64,000 nucleotides of DNA. Source: Alteribacillus sp. YIM 98480. GTDB taxonomy: Bacteria > Bacillota > Bacilli > Bacillales > Marinococcaceae. The notes below the pieces were generated by a model. The model worked only from the letters and a program-made list of their open reading frames with translations, did not search any database and was not told the origin of the DNA. Positions 51,609 to 59,879 of this stretch are shown in pieces (the stretch's first letter is position 1; the number at the start of each line of letters is the position of its first letter). The stretch covers positions 248,001 through 312,000 of the forward strand of contig NZ_VTOK01000001.1 in NCBI RefSeq assembly GCF_009765375.1. The letters are read 5' to 3'. Both the position numbers and the translations under genes were made by a program.

Positions 51609-53102
51609 ATGGCGACAATGACTGCTTTGAATTCTAAAGTGGCCGAGTTTACCTCGACACCGAAGCAAATGTTCATTGATGGAAAATTCGTGGATGCTCT
51701 TTCGGGTAAAAGATTTGCAACATACAACCCGGCAACCGGTGAATCCATCACTACGGTACCTGAAGCTGGAAAAGAAGACGTTGATCTTGCCGTACAGGTG
51801 GCCAGGAAAGCATTTGACGGGGGACCATGGCCTAAAACAAAGCCAGCTGAACGATCAAGGCTGCTGCATAAACTTGCCGATTTAATAGAAGAAAATATAG
51901 AAGAACTGACACAAATGGAAACCCTTGATAATGGGGTTCCATTAGAAGGAGCAAAAAACTTTGTGATGGCTTCTGTCGGCCACTTGCGTTATTATGCGGG
52001 CTGGCCTTCTATCATAAAAGGAGACACGGTGCCTAATAATATCCCAGGAGAATTGTTTAATTATACAAGAAGGGAACCTATCGGTGTTTGCGGTCAGATT
52101 ATTCCTTGGAACTCGCCGATTATCAATGCCGTTATGAAAATAGCAGCTCCTGTAGCATGCGGGAATACAGTCGTTTTAAAAACGGCAGAGCAGACCCCCC
52201 TAAGTGGGGTGAGACTGGCAGAATTAATTCAAGAAGCCGGCTTTCCAGATGGTGTTGTTAATATTATTTCTGGCTTTGGTTCGACTGCAGGTGCTGCCTT
52301 AACCGAACACCTTGGAGTGGATAAAATAGCGTTCACCGGCTCCACTGAAGTAGGGAAAGAGGTAATGAGATCTTCAGCAGTAAATGTAAAAAAAGTATCT
52401 CTTGAACTTGGCGGGAAGTCCGCTAATATCATATTTGCTGACGCTGATTATGATCAGGCCATTGCTAATGCAGCGAATGCAATTTTCTGGAATTCAGGAC
52501 AAGTGTGCTGTGCCGGTTCGCGATTATTTGTAGAAAGAAAAATATACGATCGTTTTGTAAGTGATTTAGTAGAGTACTCAAAAAATTTCCGGGTAGGAAA
52601 TGGTTTTAATCCTGAAAGTGTACTAGGTCCGCTCGTTTCTAAAGAACAGCTAGAACGAGTAAATCGATATCGGGATCTAGCGAAACAAGAAGGAAGTGAA
52701 GTATTAGAAGGAGGAAGCGGTGACGAAAAAGAAATTTCTTCTGGGTATTTTGTAAAACCTACCGTTCTTGCTAATGTCACCAATGATATGTGTGTCGCTC
52801 AAGAAGAAATATTCGGTCCGGTTGTAGGAGCCCTTCCGTTTGAAACTATTGACGAGGTAGTCGAATTAGCAAACCAAACTCAATATGGGTTAGGCGGAGG
52901 AGTTTGCACGACAGATGTAAGAAAAGCACACCGCGTGGCGCACGCCATGAGGACAGGAAATGTTTGGGTAAATACGTATAATGTCATCGATGCTACATCA
53001 CCATTTGGCGGGTACAAACAGAGCGGAATTGGAAGAGAAAATGGTTCAGCTGCTATTGACATGTATACCGAAATAAAAAATGTGTGGGTTAACTTAGATT
53101 AG
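51609..53102 (+). CDS. aldehyde dehydrogenase family protein
   Basis: 497 residues, ATG after CGGAGG. NAD-binding and catalytic motifs: IIPWNSPIINAVMK (about residue 160), FTGSTEVGKEV, catalytic Glu in LELGGKSANI (about 264) and Cys in GQVCCAGSR (about 299). EEIFGPVVGALPFE and PFGGYKQSGIGREN close the fold. It resembles betaine-aldehyde/aromatic-aldehyde dehydrogenases. With the convergent alcohol dehydrogenase it would oxidise an alcohol to an acid for the ligases. Confidence 0.92.
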   Translation: MATMTALNSKVAEFTSTPKQMFIDGKFVDALSGKRFATYNPATGESITTVPEAGKEDVDLAVQVARKAFDGGPWPKTKPAERSRLLHKLADLIEENIEELTQMETLDNGVPLEGAKNFVMASVGHLRYYAGWPSIIKGDTVPNNIPGELFNYTRREPIGVCGQIIPWNSPIINAVMKIAAPVACGNTVVLKTAEQTPLSGVRLAELIQEAGFPDGVVNIISGFGSTAGAALTEHLGVDKIAFTGSTEVGKEVMRSSAVNVKKVSLELGGKSANIIFADADYDQAIANAANAIFWNSGQVCCAGSRLFVERKIYDRFVSDLVEYSKNFRVGNGFNPESVLGPLVSKEQLERVNRYRDLAKQEGSEVLEGGSGDEKEISSGYFVKPTVLANVTNDMCVAQEEIFGPVVGALPFETIDEVVELANQTQYGLGGGVCTTDVRKAHRVAHAMRTGNVWVNTYNVIDATSPFGGYKQSGIGRENGSAAIDMYTEIKNVWVNLD

Positions 53103-53141
53103 GTAATATAACAGGTGTCTATCGATTAAAAAAGTAAGAGC

Positions 53142-53188
53142 AAAGCCGTGTACACGGATTATTCCCGGGTAACGGCTTCTTTTTTATA
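53142..53188 (+). terminator. intrinsic terminator of the aldehyde dehydrogenase gene
   Basis: AAGCCGT and ACGGCTT with further pairing inside (GTACACGG against CCGGGTAA is partial), followed by CTTTTTTAT. Confidence 0.7.
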
Positions 53189-53203
53189 ACCAAATAAAAA
53201 TAA

Positions 53204-53246
53204 AAAAAGACGCCCCAAAAGTAATGAATGATCAACTTTTGGGACA
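53204..53246 (-). terminator. intrinsic terminator of the alcohol dehydrogenase gene
   Basis: On the minus strand GTCCCAAAAGT and ACTTTTGGGGC pair and are followed by GTCTTTTTTT. Confidence 0.75.
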
Positions 53247-53261
53247 CCCCCTAAGCTTGTT

Positions 53262-54314
53262 CTACCATCTATTAAGGACACTAACACCAGGGCTTTGGAA
53301 AGTACTCATGGATTCTAGTACTTTGCCTGCTTCTTCTAACCCAACTGTTCTTGTAATCAGTTTTTCTGGCTGCAAAAAGTTGCCTTCAACCATCCTCATC
53401 ATATCAGGAAAGCGTGATATAGGCATATTCGCAGAGCCATTTACAGAAAGCTCTGTTGTCACTATAAGATCTATTGGTAAAGGGATCATTCCTTTTTCGG
53501 CATTCGAGGTCATCCCTAATTGCAATAAACGTCCTCTTTTTCTTAAACTATAAATTGCATTCTGGCAAGTTGCCGTGATACCTAAAGCATCTATAGCTAC
53601 GTGAGCGCCTCCCTTCGTTAATTCTTTTATTTCATTAACTGCATCTTTTTCTTTTCCATTGATGGTTACTTTTGCACCATGTTCTTTGGCAAGTGCTAAA
53701 GGTTCGTCGTTGATATCTACCGCAATAACATTAGCTCCCATAGCGGTAGCAACATGGATGGAAGAAAGGCCAACTCCGCCGCAGCCATGAACTGCAACCC
53801 ATTCACCAGGTTTGACACTTACTTGGTCGACAATGCCGTGAAAAGCCGTCATAAACCGGCAGCCTAAACCTGCTGCTGCTTCATAGCCTACATTATCTGG
53901 TAAACGCATAACATTTTGATCCGCATTTGGAACGTGTACATATTCACCAAAGCCGCCATGATACGTTACGCCAACAATCGCAGGGCTTTCACACAAGTTG
54001 GCATGACCAGTGATACAATATTCACACGTTCCGTCTCCGTGGGCATGCGGTACAACGACACGATCTCCCTTTTTAATGTTTGTGACATTTCCTCCTACCT
54101 CTTCAACCACCCCTGAAAATTCATGTCCTAGTATGTGAGGTAACTCTAAGTCTAAGCCCACCCAGCTGAAATCTCCCTGCCATAAGTGCCAGTCACTTCG
54201 GCAGATTCCATTGGCTTTCACTTGGATAACAACCCCATCAGGAGTCAAGGATGGGTCAGGCATGTTCATAACTTCTAGATCTTTTTTAAGTTCAGTTACC
54301 ACTAGTGCTTTCAT
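53262..54314 (-). CDS. zinc-dependent alcohol dehydrogenase (MDR family)
   Basis: 350 residues, ATG after GAAAGGACGAG. Catalytic zinc ligands: Cys in GICRSDWHLWQG (about residue 37) and His-Glu in GHEFSGVVEEVG (about 65). Structural-zinc loop GDGTCEYCITGHANLC has three cysteines, the first of the usual four being absent. Rossmann motif GCGGVGLSS at about 174. Acts on an alcohol or aldehyde with NAD(P). It is convergent with the aldehyde dehydrogenase gene. Confidence 0.9.
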   Translation of the reverse strand: MKALVVTELKKDLEVMNMPDPSLTPDGVVIQVKANGICRSDWHLWQGDFSWVGLDLELPHILGHEFSGVVEEVGGNVTNIKKGDRVVVPHAHGDGTCEYCITGHANLCESPAIVGVTYHGGFGEYVHVPNADQNVMRLPDNVGYEAAAGLGCRFMTAFHGIVDQVSVKPGEWVAVHGCGGVGLSSIHVATAMGANVIAVDINDEPLALAKEHGAKVTINGKEKDAVNEIKELTKGGAHVAIDALGITATCQNAIYSLRKRGRLLQLGMTSNAEKGMIPLPIDLIVTTELSVNGSANMPISRFPDMMRMVEGNFLQPEKLITRTVGLEEAGKVLESMSTFQSPGVSVLNRW

Positions 54315-54696
54315 AATTATTTCACTCGTCCTTTCAGATTAGGTTATAATGTAATCATAATTTTTTCAGTTAATTCTGAAAACTACTAATTTAGTATGGA
54401 TGCTATCCACCAGATGAGGGGTATTGTGATTAAGCTTCAGCACCTGCTTCATAGGTTATTGGAAGCAATTATTAGTTGGTAAAAGATAAACTGATGCCTG
54501 GCTTTTTTTATGTTAAACCCCAAAAATGGGGGGGAGGCAACTCTTTAAAGGGGATAGATAAGATCAATAATTCATATTATAATTCAATTATAAATTCTTT
54601 ATATTCAAAATAATCAAAAATATAAATTTCTACTTTTTTATCATTAAAGTAAAATTTTTAAGAAGTCTTATTTTTAAATAAAGGTTGTGAATAGAA
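54315..54696. other. intergenic region between alcohol dehydrogenase and SnoaL-like genes
   Basis: 382 bp. It holds a short hairpin (CCCC-AAAAAT-GGGG, 54519-54532) and a very AT-rich stretch (54565-54670) that should contain the rightward promoter, but no clear -35/-10 pair or CAAAC-type operator is seen. No gene. Confidence 0.4.
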
Positions 54697-55173
54697 ATGT
54701 CAAAAAAATTAGAAGCAAGATTATTAGAGTTGGAAGCGCGTGAAGAAATTAAAGAAGTAATGGCTAACTATTGTCATGGTATTGACAAGGAAGATGAACC
54801 ATTATTTATGGATGTTTGGGAAGAAGATGCAGTGTGGGAGTTAGGAGATCCTTCATCAGCTGCTAATAATAAACAAGAAATTTTAGAGAAAATACAATCG
54901 AATTGGAAGAGTATGTTTGAGAATCACCATCATACTTTAAATCCAGTTATAGAAATCGATATAGACAACGGAACTGCCACAGCTGTTGCAGATCTAAAAG
55001 CAACTGCTACAAATGCAAAAGGCGTTCCCTTACTTATAACAGCAACGTATTATGATAGTTTTAGCAATCGCACAGGCAAGTGGAGGTTCACAGAGAGGAA
55101 ATTACGAATTCATTATATGACACCTGTACTTGAGCCATGGTCAAATACACCTGAAAGTAGAATAAAGCCATAA
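54697..55173 (+). CDS. NTF2/SnoaL-like fold protein, paralogue of 32074-32577
   Basis: 158 residues; the ribosome site (AAAGG) is weak and 12 bases away. It matches the protein at 32074 along its whole length: LEAREEIKEVMANYCHGIDK, FMDVWEEDAVWELGDP, NGTATAVADLKATATNAKGV, NRTGKWRFTERKLRIHYMTP. The conserved charged and histidine residues (CHGIDKEDE, NHHHTLNP) are likely pocket residues. It stands next to a ligase that is itself a paralogue of the one at 47429, so a two-gene set seems to have been duplicated. Reaction unknown. Confidence 0.8.
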   Translation: MSKKLEARLLELEAREEIKEVMANYCHGIDKEDEPLFMDVWEEDAVWELGDPSSAANNKQEILEKIQSNWKSMFENHHHTLNPVIEIDIDNGTATAVADLKATATNAKGVPLLITATYYDSFSNRTGKWRFTERKLRIHYMTPVLEPWSNTPESRIKP

Positions 55174-55300
55174 TTGCTATCCGGCAGGTGTTGGCGTTGT
55201 AGATATTATCGTCGTTCAAGGTTAAACCAAAATAAATGTAATTACTTACAATCTTTATAAGCATTGGAAATAATTTTGAACATGATTTAGGGGTGGAATT

Positions 55301-56881
55301 ATGTACGAAGGAGTAGAGACATTTGGAAAAATTGTAGAACATCGTGCGGAAAACAAGCCTAACGAACGTTTTATACGATTTGAAAACTGTGACCTTACGT
55401 ATCAAGAGCTGCATCAAGATGGAAATAGAGTGAGTCATATGACAGCTGCTTTGGGATTATCAAAGGGAGATACCTGTGCAGTTATGCTTCCTAATAGTCC
55501 TGAATTTTTAGCAACATGGGTCGGTCTGGCAAGATTAGGTGTGATAGAAGTACCTATCAATGTCGCCTTTCGCGGAGATTTGTTGGCTTATATTCTTAAC
55601 AAAGCGGAATGTAAAGCACTAGTAATTTCTTCCCAATGGGTAGAGAGAGTGAAAGAATTATCCGGTGAACTAACCCATCTTCAACAAGTCATTGTAATAG
55701 GAGAAGAGGCAGAGATGAAAGAGGATCGTTTTTCTTTTTACTCTTTTGAAAAACTCATGATGAATGCTAGTGATAACGAAGTGAAAGTTGACATACAATC
55801 GACAGATCCAGCACTTATTTTATTTACGTCAGGGACAACTGGACCTTCTAAAGGAGTGATTCTCAGCCACCGGGCAAATTTTAGTCTTGCTCAGACAGCC
55901 TGTGATCTAATGAACTATGGTCCGGAAGATCGTCTGTTTACCGTATTTCCGTTGTTTCACATTAATGCCCGCTACACAACTGTTTTGACAGCGCTCCTGG
56001 CTGGTTGTGACGTGGTCATGCATGAAAAGTTTTCTGCTTCTAAATTTTGGGATATTTGCAGAAAGGAGCAAATCACTTCTTTTAATTTTATGGGGTCGAT
56101 GCTGACGATTCTTATGAAACAGCCTAGAAAACCGAATGATGCAGATAACCCCGTTAAAAAAGCATATGGAGCACCAACTCCAGTAGAAATATATCATGAT
56201 TTCATTCAACGTTTTCAAGTGGAAATCTCTGAAGTTTACGGGTCAACGGAACTAGGAACGGCCATTTACAACCACGCTGATACATTTAAAGTAGGGTCTT
56301 GCGGTAAACCAGTGCCAATTTATGAAGTTGAGATCCATGATGAGAATGATGAACCGTGTCCTCCAGGTGTTGCCGGTGAAATCGTCGTTCGCCCAAAAGA
56401 GCCTTCTATTATGTTCTCTGGATATTATGGAATGCCGGAAGCAACCGTAAAAGCATGGCAAAATCTGTGGTTTCACACGGGAGACCGGGGTCGGGTGGAC
56501 GAAGACGGTTATTTTTATTTCCTAGATAGAAAGAAAGATGTAGTACGGCGAAAAGGGGAAAACATCTCATCGTATGAAGTAGAAAGGGTGTTGAACAATC
56601 ACCCGAAGATTAGAGAATCTGCTGTGATCGGTGTTCCTTCTGAGCTTTCAGAGGAAGAAGTACTTGCGGCAGTCACTGTAAAAGATGGTGAAGAGCTAAA
56701 ACCAGAGGATTTGCTCGATTACTGTAAAACTTGCATGGCTGACTTTGCAGTACCTCGTTATATTAGATATTTGAAGACGCTGCCAAAAAATACTTCTTTA
56801 AGAGTTGAGAAATACAAACTGCGAAAAGATGGTGTGACAGATGACACGTGGGACCGTGAACTTGTTGGCTACAAAGTATAA
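55301..56881 (+). CDS. AMP-dependent acyl-CoA ligase, paralogue of 47429-49015
   Basis: 526 residues, ATG after GGGGTGG. Same motifs and altered C-terminus as its paralogue: ILFTSGTTGPSKGVILSH, EVYGSTELGTA, HTGDRGRVDEDGYFYFLDR, RRKGENISSYEVE and PKNTSLRVEKYK in place of PKTPSGK. The ligases may differ in substrate chain or ring structure. It is followed by a flavin-reductase-like gene. Confidence 0.9.
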   Translation: MYEGVETFGKIVEHRAENKPNERFIRFENCDLTYQELHQDGNRVSHMTAALGLSKGDTCAVMLPNSPEFLATWVGLARLGVIEVPINVAFRGDLLAYILNKAECKALVISSQWVERVKELSGELTHLQQVIVIGEEAEMKEDRFSFYSFEKLMMNASDNEVKVDIQSTDPALILFTSGTTGPSKGVILSHRANFSLAQTACDLMNYGPEDRLFTVFPLFHINARYTTVLTALLAGCDVVMHEKFSASKFWDICRKEQITSFNFMGSMLTILMKQPRKPNDADNPVKKAYGAPTPVEIYHDFIQRFQVEISEVYGSTELGTAIYNHADTFKVGSCGKPVPIYEVEIHDENDEPCPPGVAGEIVVRPKEPSIMFSGYYGMPEATVKAWQNLWFHTGDRGRVDEDGYFYFLDRKKDVVRRKGENISSYEVERVLNNHPKIRESAVIGVPSELSEEEVLAAVTVKDGEELKPEDLLDYCKTCMADFAVPRYIRYLKTLPKNTSLRVEKYKLRKDGVTDDTWDRELVGYKV

Positions 56882-56957
56882 AAAAGCAGCTGGTGATGTG
56901 ATAGGGGAGTAATGTAATGAATCTTTTTCAATTAATCAAATATTTGGAGTGGATGAT

Positions 56958-57515
56958 ATGAAAATAATAGGGCTATCTGGAACCATTATCGGTTCAAAAA
57001 CGTCGGCAGTCATACATCATATACTAGAGGAAGTTAAAAAAGCAGATACATCAATTGAAACTGAATGTATTGATTTAAAAGAATATAGGATAGAATTTTG
57101 TGATGGGAGAGAGACACATCATTATAATGAAGACACGAGAAAAGTAATTGAAAAGATGTCTTCTGCAGATATATATATTATAGGAACACCGATTTTTAAT
57201 GCATCGATGTCTGGAGCATTAAAAAATGTCCTGGATCTTATTCCTCCTTCTGTCTTTCATAAAAAAGTAATGGGTTTTGTGGCGACAGGAGGATCTAGTG
57301 AACACTATTTTGTCATTGAAAATCAATTAAAAACAATTGCCGGATATTATCAAGCCTATGTCACAACAAATAATATGCTTATTCACCGAAGTAGTTTCGG
57401 AAATAATAATGAGATCATTGATAAGGAAACATCAGAGAAACTAACAGCACTTGCTAATGAATTAGCATTTATGGGTAAAAACTTAACCAAAATTGCAACT
57501 TCTTCAAGAAAGTGA
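56958..57515 (+). CDS. NADPH-dependent FMN reductase family protein
   Basis: 185 residues from the ATG at 56958; a GTG nine bases earlier lacks a proper ribosome site. Flavodoxin-like fold: KIIGLSGTIIGSKTSAVI with the phosphate-binding loop, DIYIIGTPIFNASMSGALKN, VLDLIPPSVFHKKVMGFVAT. It should supply reduced FMN; the luciferase-like monooxygenase at 30755 is the obvious client in this island (inference). A family of quinone and sulfonate-related reductases is the alternative. Confidence 0.85.
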   Translation: MKIIGLSGTIIGSKTSAVIHHILEEVKKADTSIETECIDLKEYRIEFCDGRETHHYNEDTRKVIEKMSSADIYIIGTPIFNASMSGALKNVLDLIPPSVFHKKVMGFVATGGSSEHYFVIENQLKTIAGYYQAYVTTNNMLIHRSSFGNNNEIIDKETSEKLTALANELAFMGKNLTKIATSSRK

Positions 57516-57558
57516 GAATCATTTGTGCTGCTTTGCACAATGACCTGTAAATAAAATG

Positions 57559-57613
57559 AGACTGTTTGAGGGGGGGGGTACAATAATATGGAAGAATCTC
57601 CCTCAAACAGTCT
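57559..57613 (+). terminator. strong stem-loop after the FMN reductase gene
   Basis: AGACTGTTTGAGGG and CCCTCAAACAGTCT form a perfect 14-bp stem; the loop begins with a run of G's. A family C repeat follows immediately. Confidence 0.7.
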
Positions 57614-57642
57614 TATATAAAAAAGAAATATTTATTTTTTAT

Positions 57643-57737
57643 CTTTAAGAAAGTTTAACTTTATTAAAGGGTTAAAGTATAAGAAAATATAAGGCTTTCG
57701 CCATTAAGGACTTGGCGACAAGCCAAGTTTTTCTAAA
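57643..57737 (+). repeat. terminator-bearing repeat family C, full copy overlapping hpaF stop
   Basis: TTTAAGAAAGTTTAACTTT, ATTAAAGGGTTAAAGTATAAG, CGCCATTAAGGACTTGGC-GACAA-GCCAAGTTTTTCTAAAA. The last bases supply the stop codon (TAG) of hpaF on the opposite strand. Confidence 0.78.
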
Positions 57738-58110
57738 AACGTGTATGAATGTTATTATGCTTGTACGTACCATTTTGGAATTCCACTAATTCAAATGAAA
57801 GACCCAAATATCGTCTTTCAAACAGACCTGAAAAGTGTTGTTTCATTTCTTCAAAAATGGCATCGCAAGCTTCTGTTTTTTCTGCTTGGGACCGACCTGT
57901 ACCGATTTTTAATTGAGCATGTACGAAAGCGTCATCCTCCGTACCATCTGCAATCACGTAATCTTGTAGTTCAATGGCTCTTGAACGGATGCCCCCGATT
58001 GGAAAGACATCCCTTCGTTCGATTAATATCTTGTTGATTTTCTTTAACAGATTTTTTATCTCACCATCTTCTCTTAAATTATTAGTATATTCCACTATGA
58101 AATGAGGCAC
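57733..58110 (-). CDS. hpaF: 5-carboxymethyl-2-hydroxymuconate delta-isomerase
   Basis: 125 residues, GTG start after AAAAGGAGGAG. The mature protein begins with Pro (PHFIVEYTNNL), the catalytic base of the tautomerase-like CHMI family, and AFVHAQLKIGTGRS and ERRYLGLSFELVEF match the trimer's conserved strands. It isomerises 5-carboxymethyl-2-hydroxymuconate in the homoprotocatechuate pathway. It is the last gene of an hpaG1-hpaG2-hpaF run on the minus strand. The C-terminus (NNIHTRF) ends in a dispersed repeat. Confidence 0.9.
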   Translation of the reverse strand: MPHFIVEYTNNLREDGEIKNLLKKINKILIERRDVFPIGGIRSRAIELQDYVIADGTEDDAFVHAQLKIGTGRSQAEKTEACDAIFEEMKQHFSGLFERRYLGLSFELVEFQNGTYKHNNIHTRF

Positions 58111-58125
58111 GTAAACTCCTCCTTT

Positions 58126-58884
58126 TTATGAGTTTTGAAACTGTTTATCACTAATAATGTAATTTTTAAGGGCACCGATGCCTTCTATTTCAGTAACCAC
58201 TTCGTCTCCAGCATTTACTTTTTCAAGGCCTTCTGGCGTACCAGTAAGTATGACATCGTTAGGATTTAAAGTCATAAAATGGCTTAAGTATTCAATTAAA
58301 TCTGGAATGGAAAAAATCATGTCTTTTGTGGTACCTTCCTGGGTTACTTGACCGTTAACGATTGTTTTTAGTGACAGATTCATAGGATCTTTGATGTCGC
58401 TTTGATCAACAAACCAAGGTCCGATGGGTGTGCAGGTATCTCGATTTTTCACACGAAGATTTGGACGGTAATAATTTTCGAGATAGTCTCGAATCGCATA
58501 GTCATTTGCAACCGTATAGCCAGCAACGTACTCGTAGGCATCTTCTTTTTTTACATTTTTAGCCGTTTTACCGATAATAACACCAAGTTCACATTCATAG
58601 TGCATATTCGTTGCTTCTTCAGGTCGTTTAGTAGAAGCATTGTGTCCAATAAAGGTGTTCGGCCCTTTTAAAAACACTAATGGTTCTTTTGGTGCGCTGA
58701 AAGATAACTCTTTGGCATGGTCGGCGTAATTTAATCCTAATGCAAAGACAGTTTGCGGTTGAACGGGCGGTAACCATTCCACTTCTTCCTCTGAAAACAA
58801 GCGGCCGTCGGTTAGTCTTACTTTCCCTTCATGTTCATATGCTTCGTGAATAGCACCGCCAACTGCTACGCGTGCTCGTTTCAT
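58126..58884 (-). CDS. hpaG2: HpaG2: 2-hydroxyhepta-2,4-diene-1,7-dioate isomerase/decarboxylase subunit (FAH family)
   Basis: 252 residues, ATG after AAAAAGGAGG. FAH fold with LGLNYADHAKEL at about residue 50, intact acidic metal ligands in YECELGVIIGKTA (about 93), GYTVANDYAIRDY (about 121) and LTGTPEGLEKV. It matches the C-terminal half of E. coli HpaG, the bifunctional OPET decarboxylase/HHDD isomerase. Here the halves are separate genes, as in some other bacteria. Confidence 0.9.
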   Translation of the reverse strand: MKRARVAVGGAIHEAYEHEGKVRLTDGRLFSEEEVEWLPPVQPQTVFALGLNYADHAKELSFSAPKEPLVFLKGPNTFIGHNASTKRPEEATNMHYECELGVIIGKTAKNVKKEDAYEYVAGYTVANDYAIRDYLENYYRPNLRVKNRDTCTPIGPWFVDQSDIKDPMNLSLKTIVNGQVTQEGTTKDMIFSIPDLIEYLSHFMTLNPNDVILTGTPEGLEKVNAGDEVVTEIEGIGALKNYIISDKQFQNS

Positions 58885-58944
58885 TATAATTCCTCCTTTT
58901 TATCTTATAACTATCTCTTTCGTTAAATGAATGTATGAAAGATA

Positions 58945-59715
58945 TTATTCTGCCACTACGCTGTTTTCTAGCTTTCCAATTCCTTCAATTTCCACTTGAA
59001 CCTGGTCGCCTTCTTTTAGAAGCGGTGGATTTTCCGGTGTGCCGACTAAGAGAACATCTCCTTTGAATAAAGTCATAAATTCTGTAACATCTTCAATAAG
59101 CGTACCAATATTTCGAATAAGGTTTTCTGTTGAATTTGTTTGTTTCAATTCATTATTAACATATACCTTCACTTCCAGGTTATCTGCATTGGGAAGTTGA
59201 TCTGCTTCGACCACCCACGGACCAATTGGACAAAAGCCATCCCTCGCTTTTTGTTTAACAGCAGGTCGATGCACACTTTCATGTGGAATGCTTATATCAT
59301 TTACAATAGTAAATCCTTGTATATATTCAAATGCTGAACTTGCGTTTACATGTGCAGCTGTCTTCTTTAAAACGATACCAAGAGCTGCCCCTGTTTGTAA
59401 TTCTTTCACGTCACTGGGCAGCGGAATATTGGATTGATGAGGGGTGAAAGTATTTAAAGGCTTGATATATAAAATAGGAGCTTTTGGGGGTGCTTTATAA
59501 GGATCGTTATGCAAAAGGTCTCCCATTTTCTCAAGTTCTCCTTTATAGTTTAAAGCTGTCCCGTAAACGGTAGCATTTGTAGGAACACCCCAATGCAAAT
59601 CGTTCGCTGAATAGGATTTAGCGTGATATGCAACATTGTTTGTCTGAGGATCAACTTCTATTTCAACAGGTTGATATAGATTATTAAATAACCCTCTTGC
59701 TTTAATCATATCCAT
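58945..59715 (-). CDS. hpaG1: HpaG1: OPET decarboxylase/HHDD isomerase subunit (FAH family)
   Basis: 256 residues, ATG after AAGGAGTG. It matches the N-terminal half of HpaG: YGTALNYKGELEKMGD, FTIVNDISIPHES, GTLIEDVTEFMTLFKGDVLL and VGTPENPPLLKEGD. Where HpaG2 has ECELG, this protein has TGAALG, so the first two acidic metal ligands are missing. It may be a structural or regulatory partner of HpaG2, or use a different site. It heads the hpaG1-G2-F operon. Confidence 0.87.
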   Translation of the reverse strand: MDMIKARGLFNNLYQPVEIEVDPQTNNVAYHAKSYSANDLHWGVPTNATVYGTALNYKGELEKMGDLLHNDPYKAPPKAPILYIKPLNTFTPHQSNIPLPSDVKELQTGAALGIVLKKTAAHVNASSAFEYIQGFTIVNDISIPHESVHRPAVKQKARDGFCPIGPWVVEADQLPNADNLEVKVYVNNELKQTNSTENLIRNIGTLIEDVTEFMTLFKGDVLLVGTPENPPLLKEGDQVQVEIEGIGKLENSVVAE

Positions 59716-59734
59716 AACACTCCTTCTTATTGTT

Positions 59735-59765
59735 TATAAAATTATATATATTATTATATATGATT
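59735..59765. promoter_or_regulatory. AT-rich putative operator region before hpaG1
   Basis: TTATATATATTATTATATATGA is a near-palindrome. A similar TATATATAATATTGTATAC occurs before the GntR gene at 60538-60556, so both may be bound by that regulator. Confidence 0.35.
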
Positions 59766-59815
59766 TATATTAAAGGTTCAATAAAGTAATGACGAAAAAT
59801 AATGTAATAAATAAT

Positions 59816-59850
59816 AAAGCCTGTGCTATTCTATAGCATAGGCTTTTACT
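59816..59850. terminator. intrinsic terminator of the hpa GntR gene
   Basis: AAGCCTGTGCTATTC and TATAGCATAGGCTTTT form a stem; the minus strand continues GGCTTTATTATTTATT. A solo MITE right end (GGACAGCTCCTTTGAAA, 59861-59878) follows towards the gene. Confidence 0.65.
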
Positions 59851-59879
59851 TTATGAGTTTGGACAGCTCCTTTGAAAAG

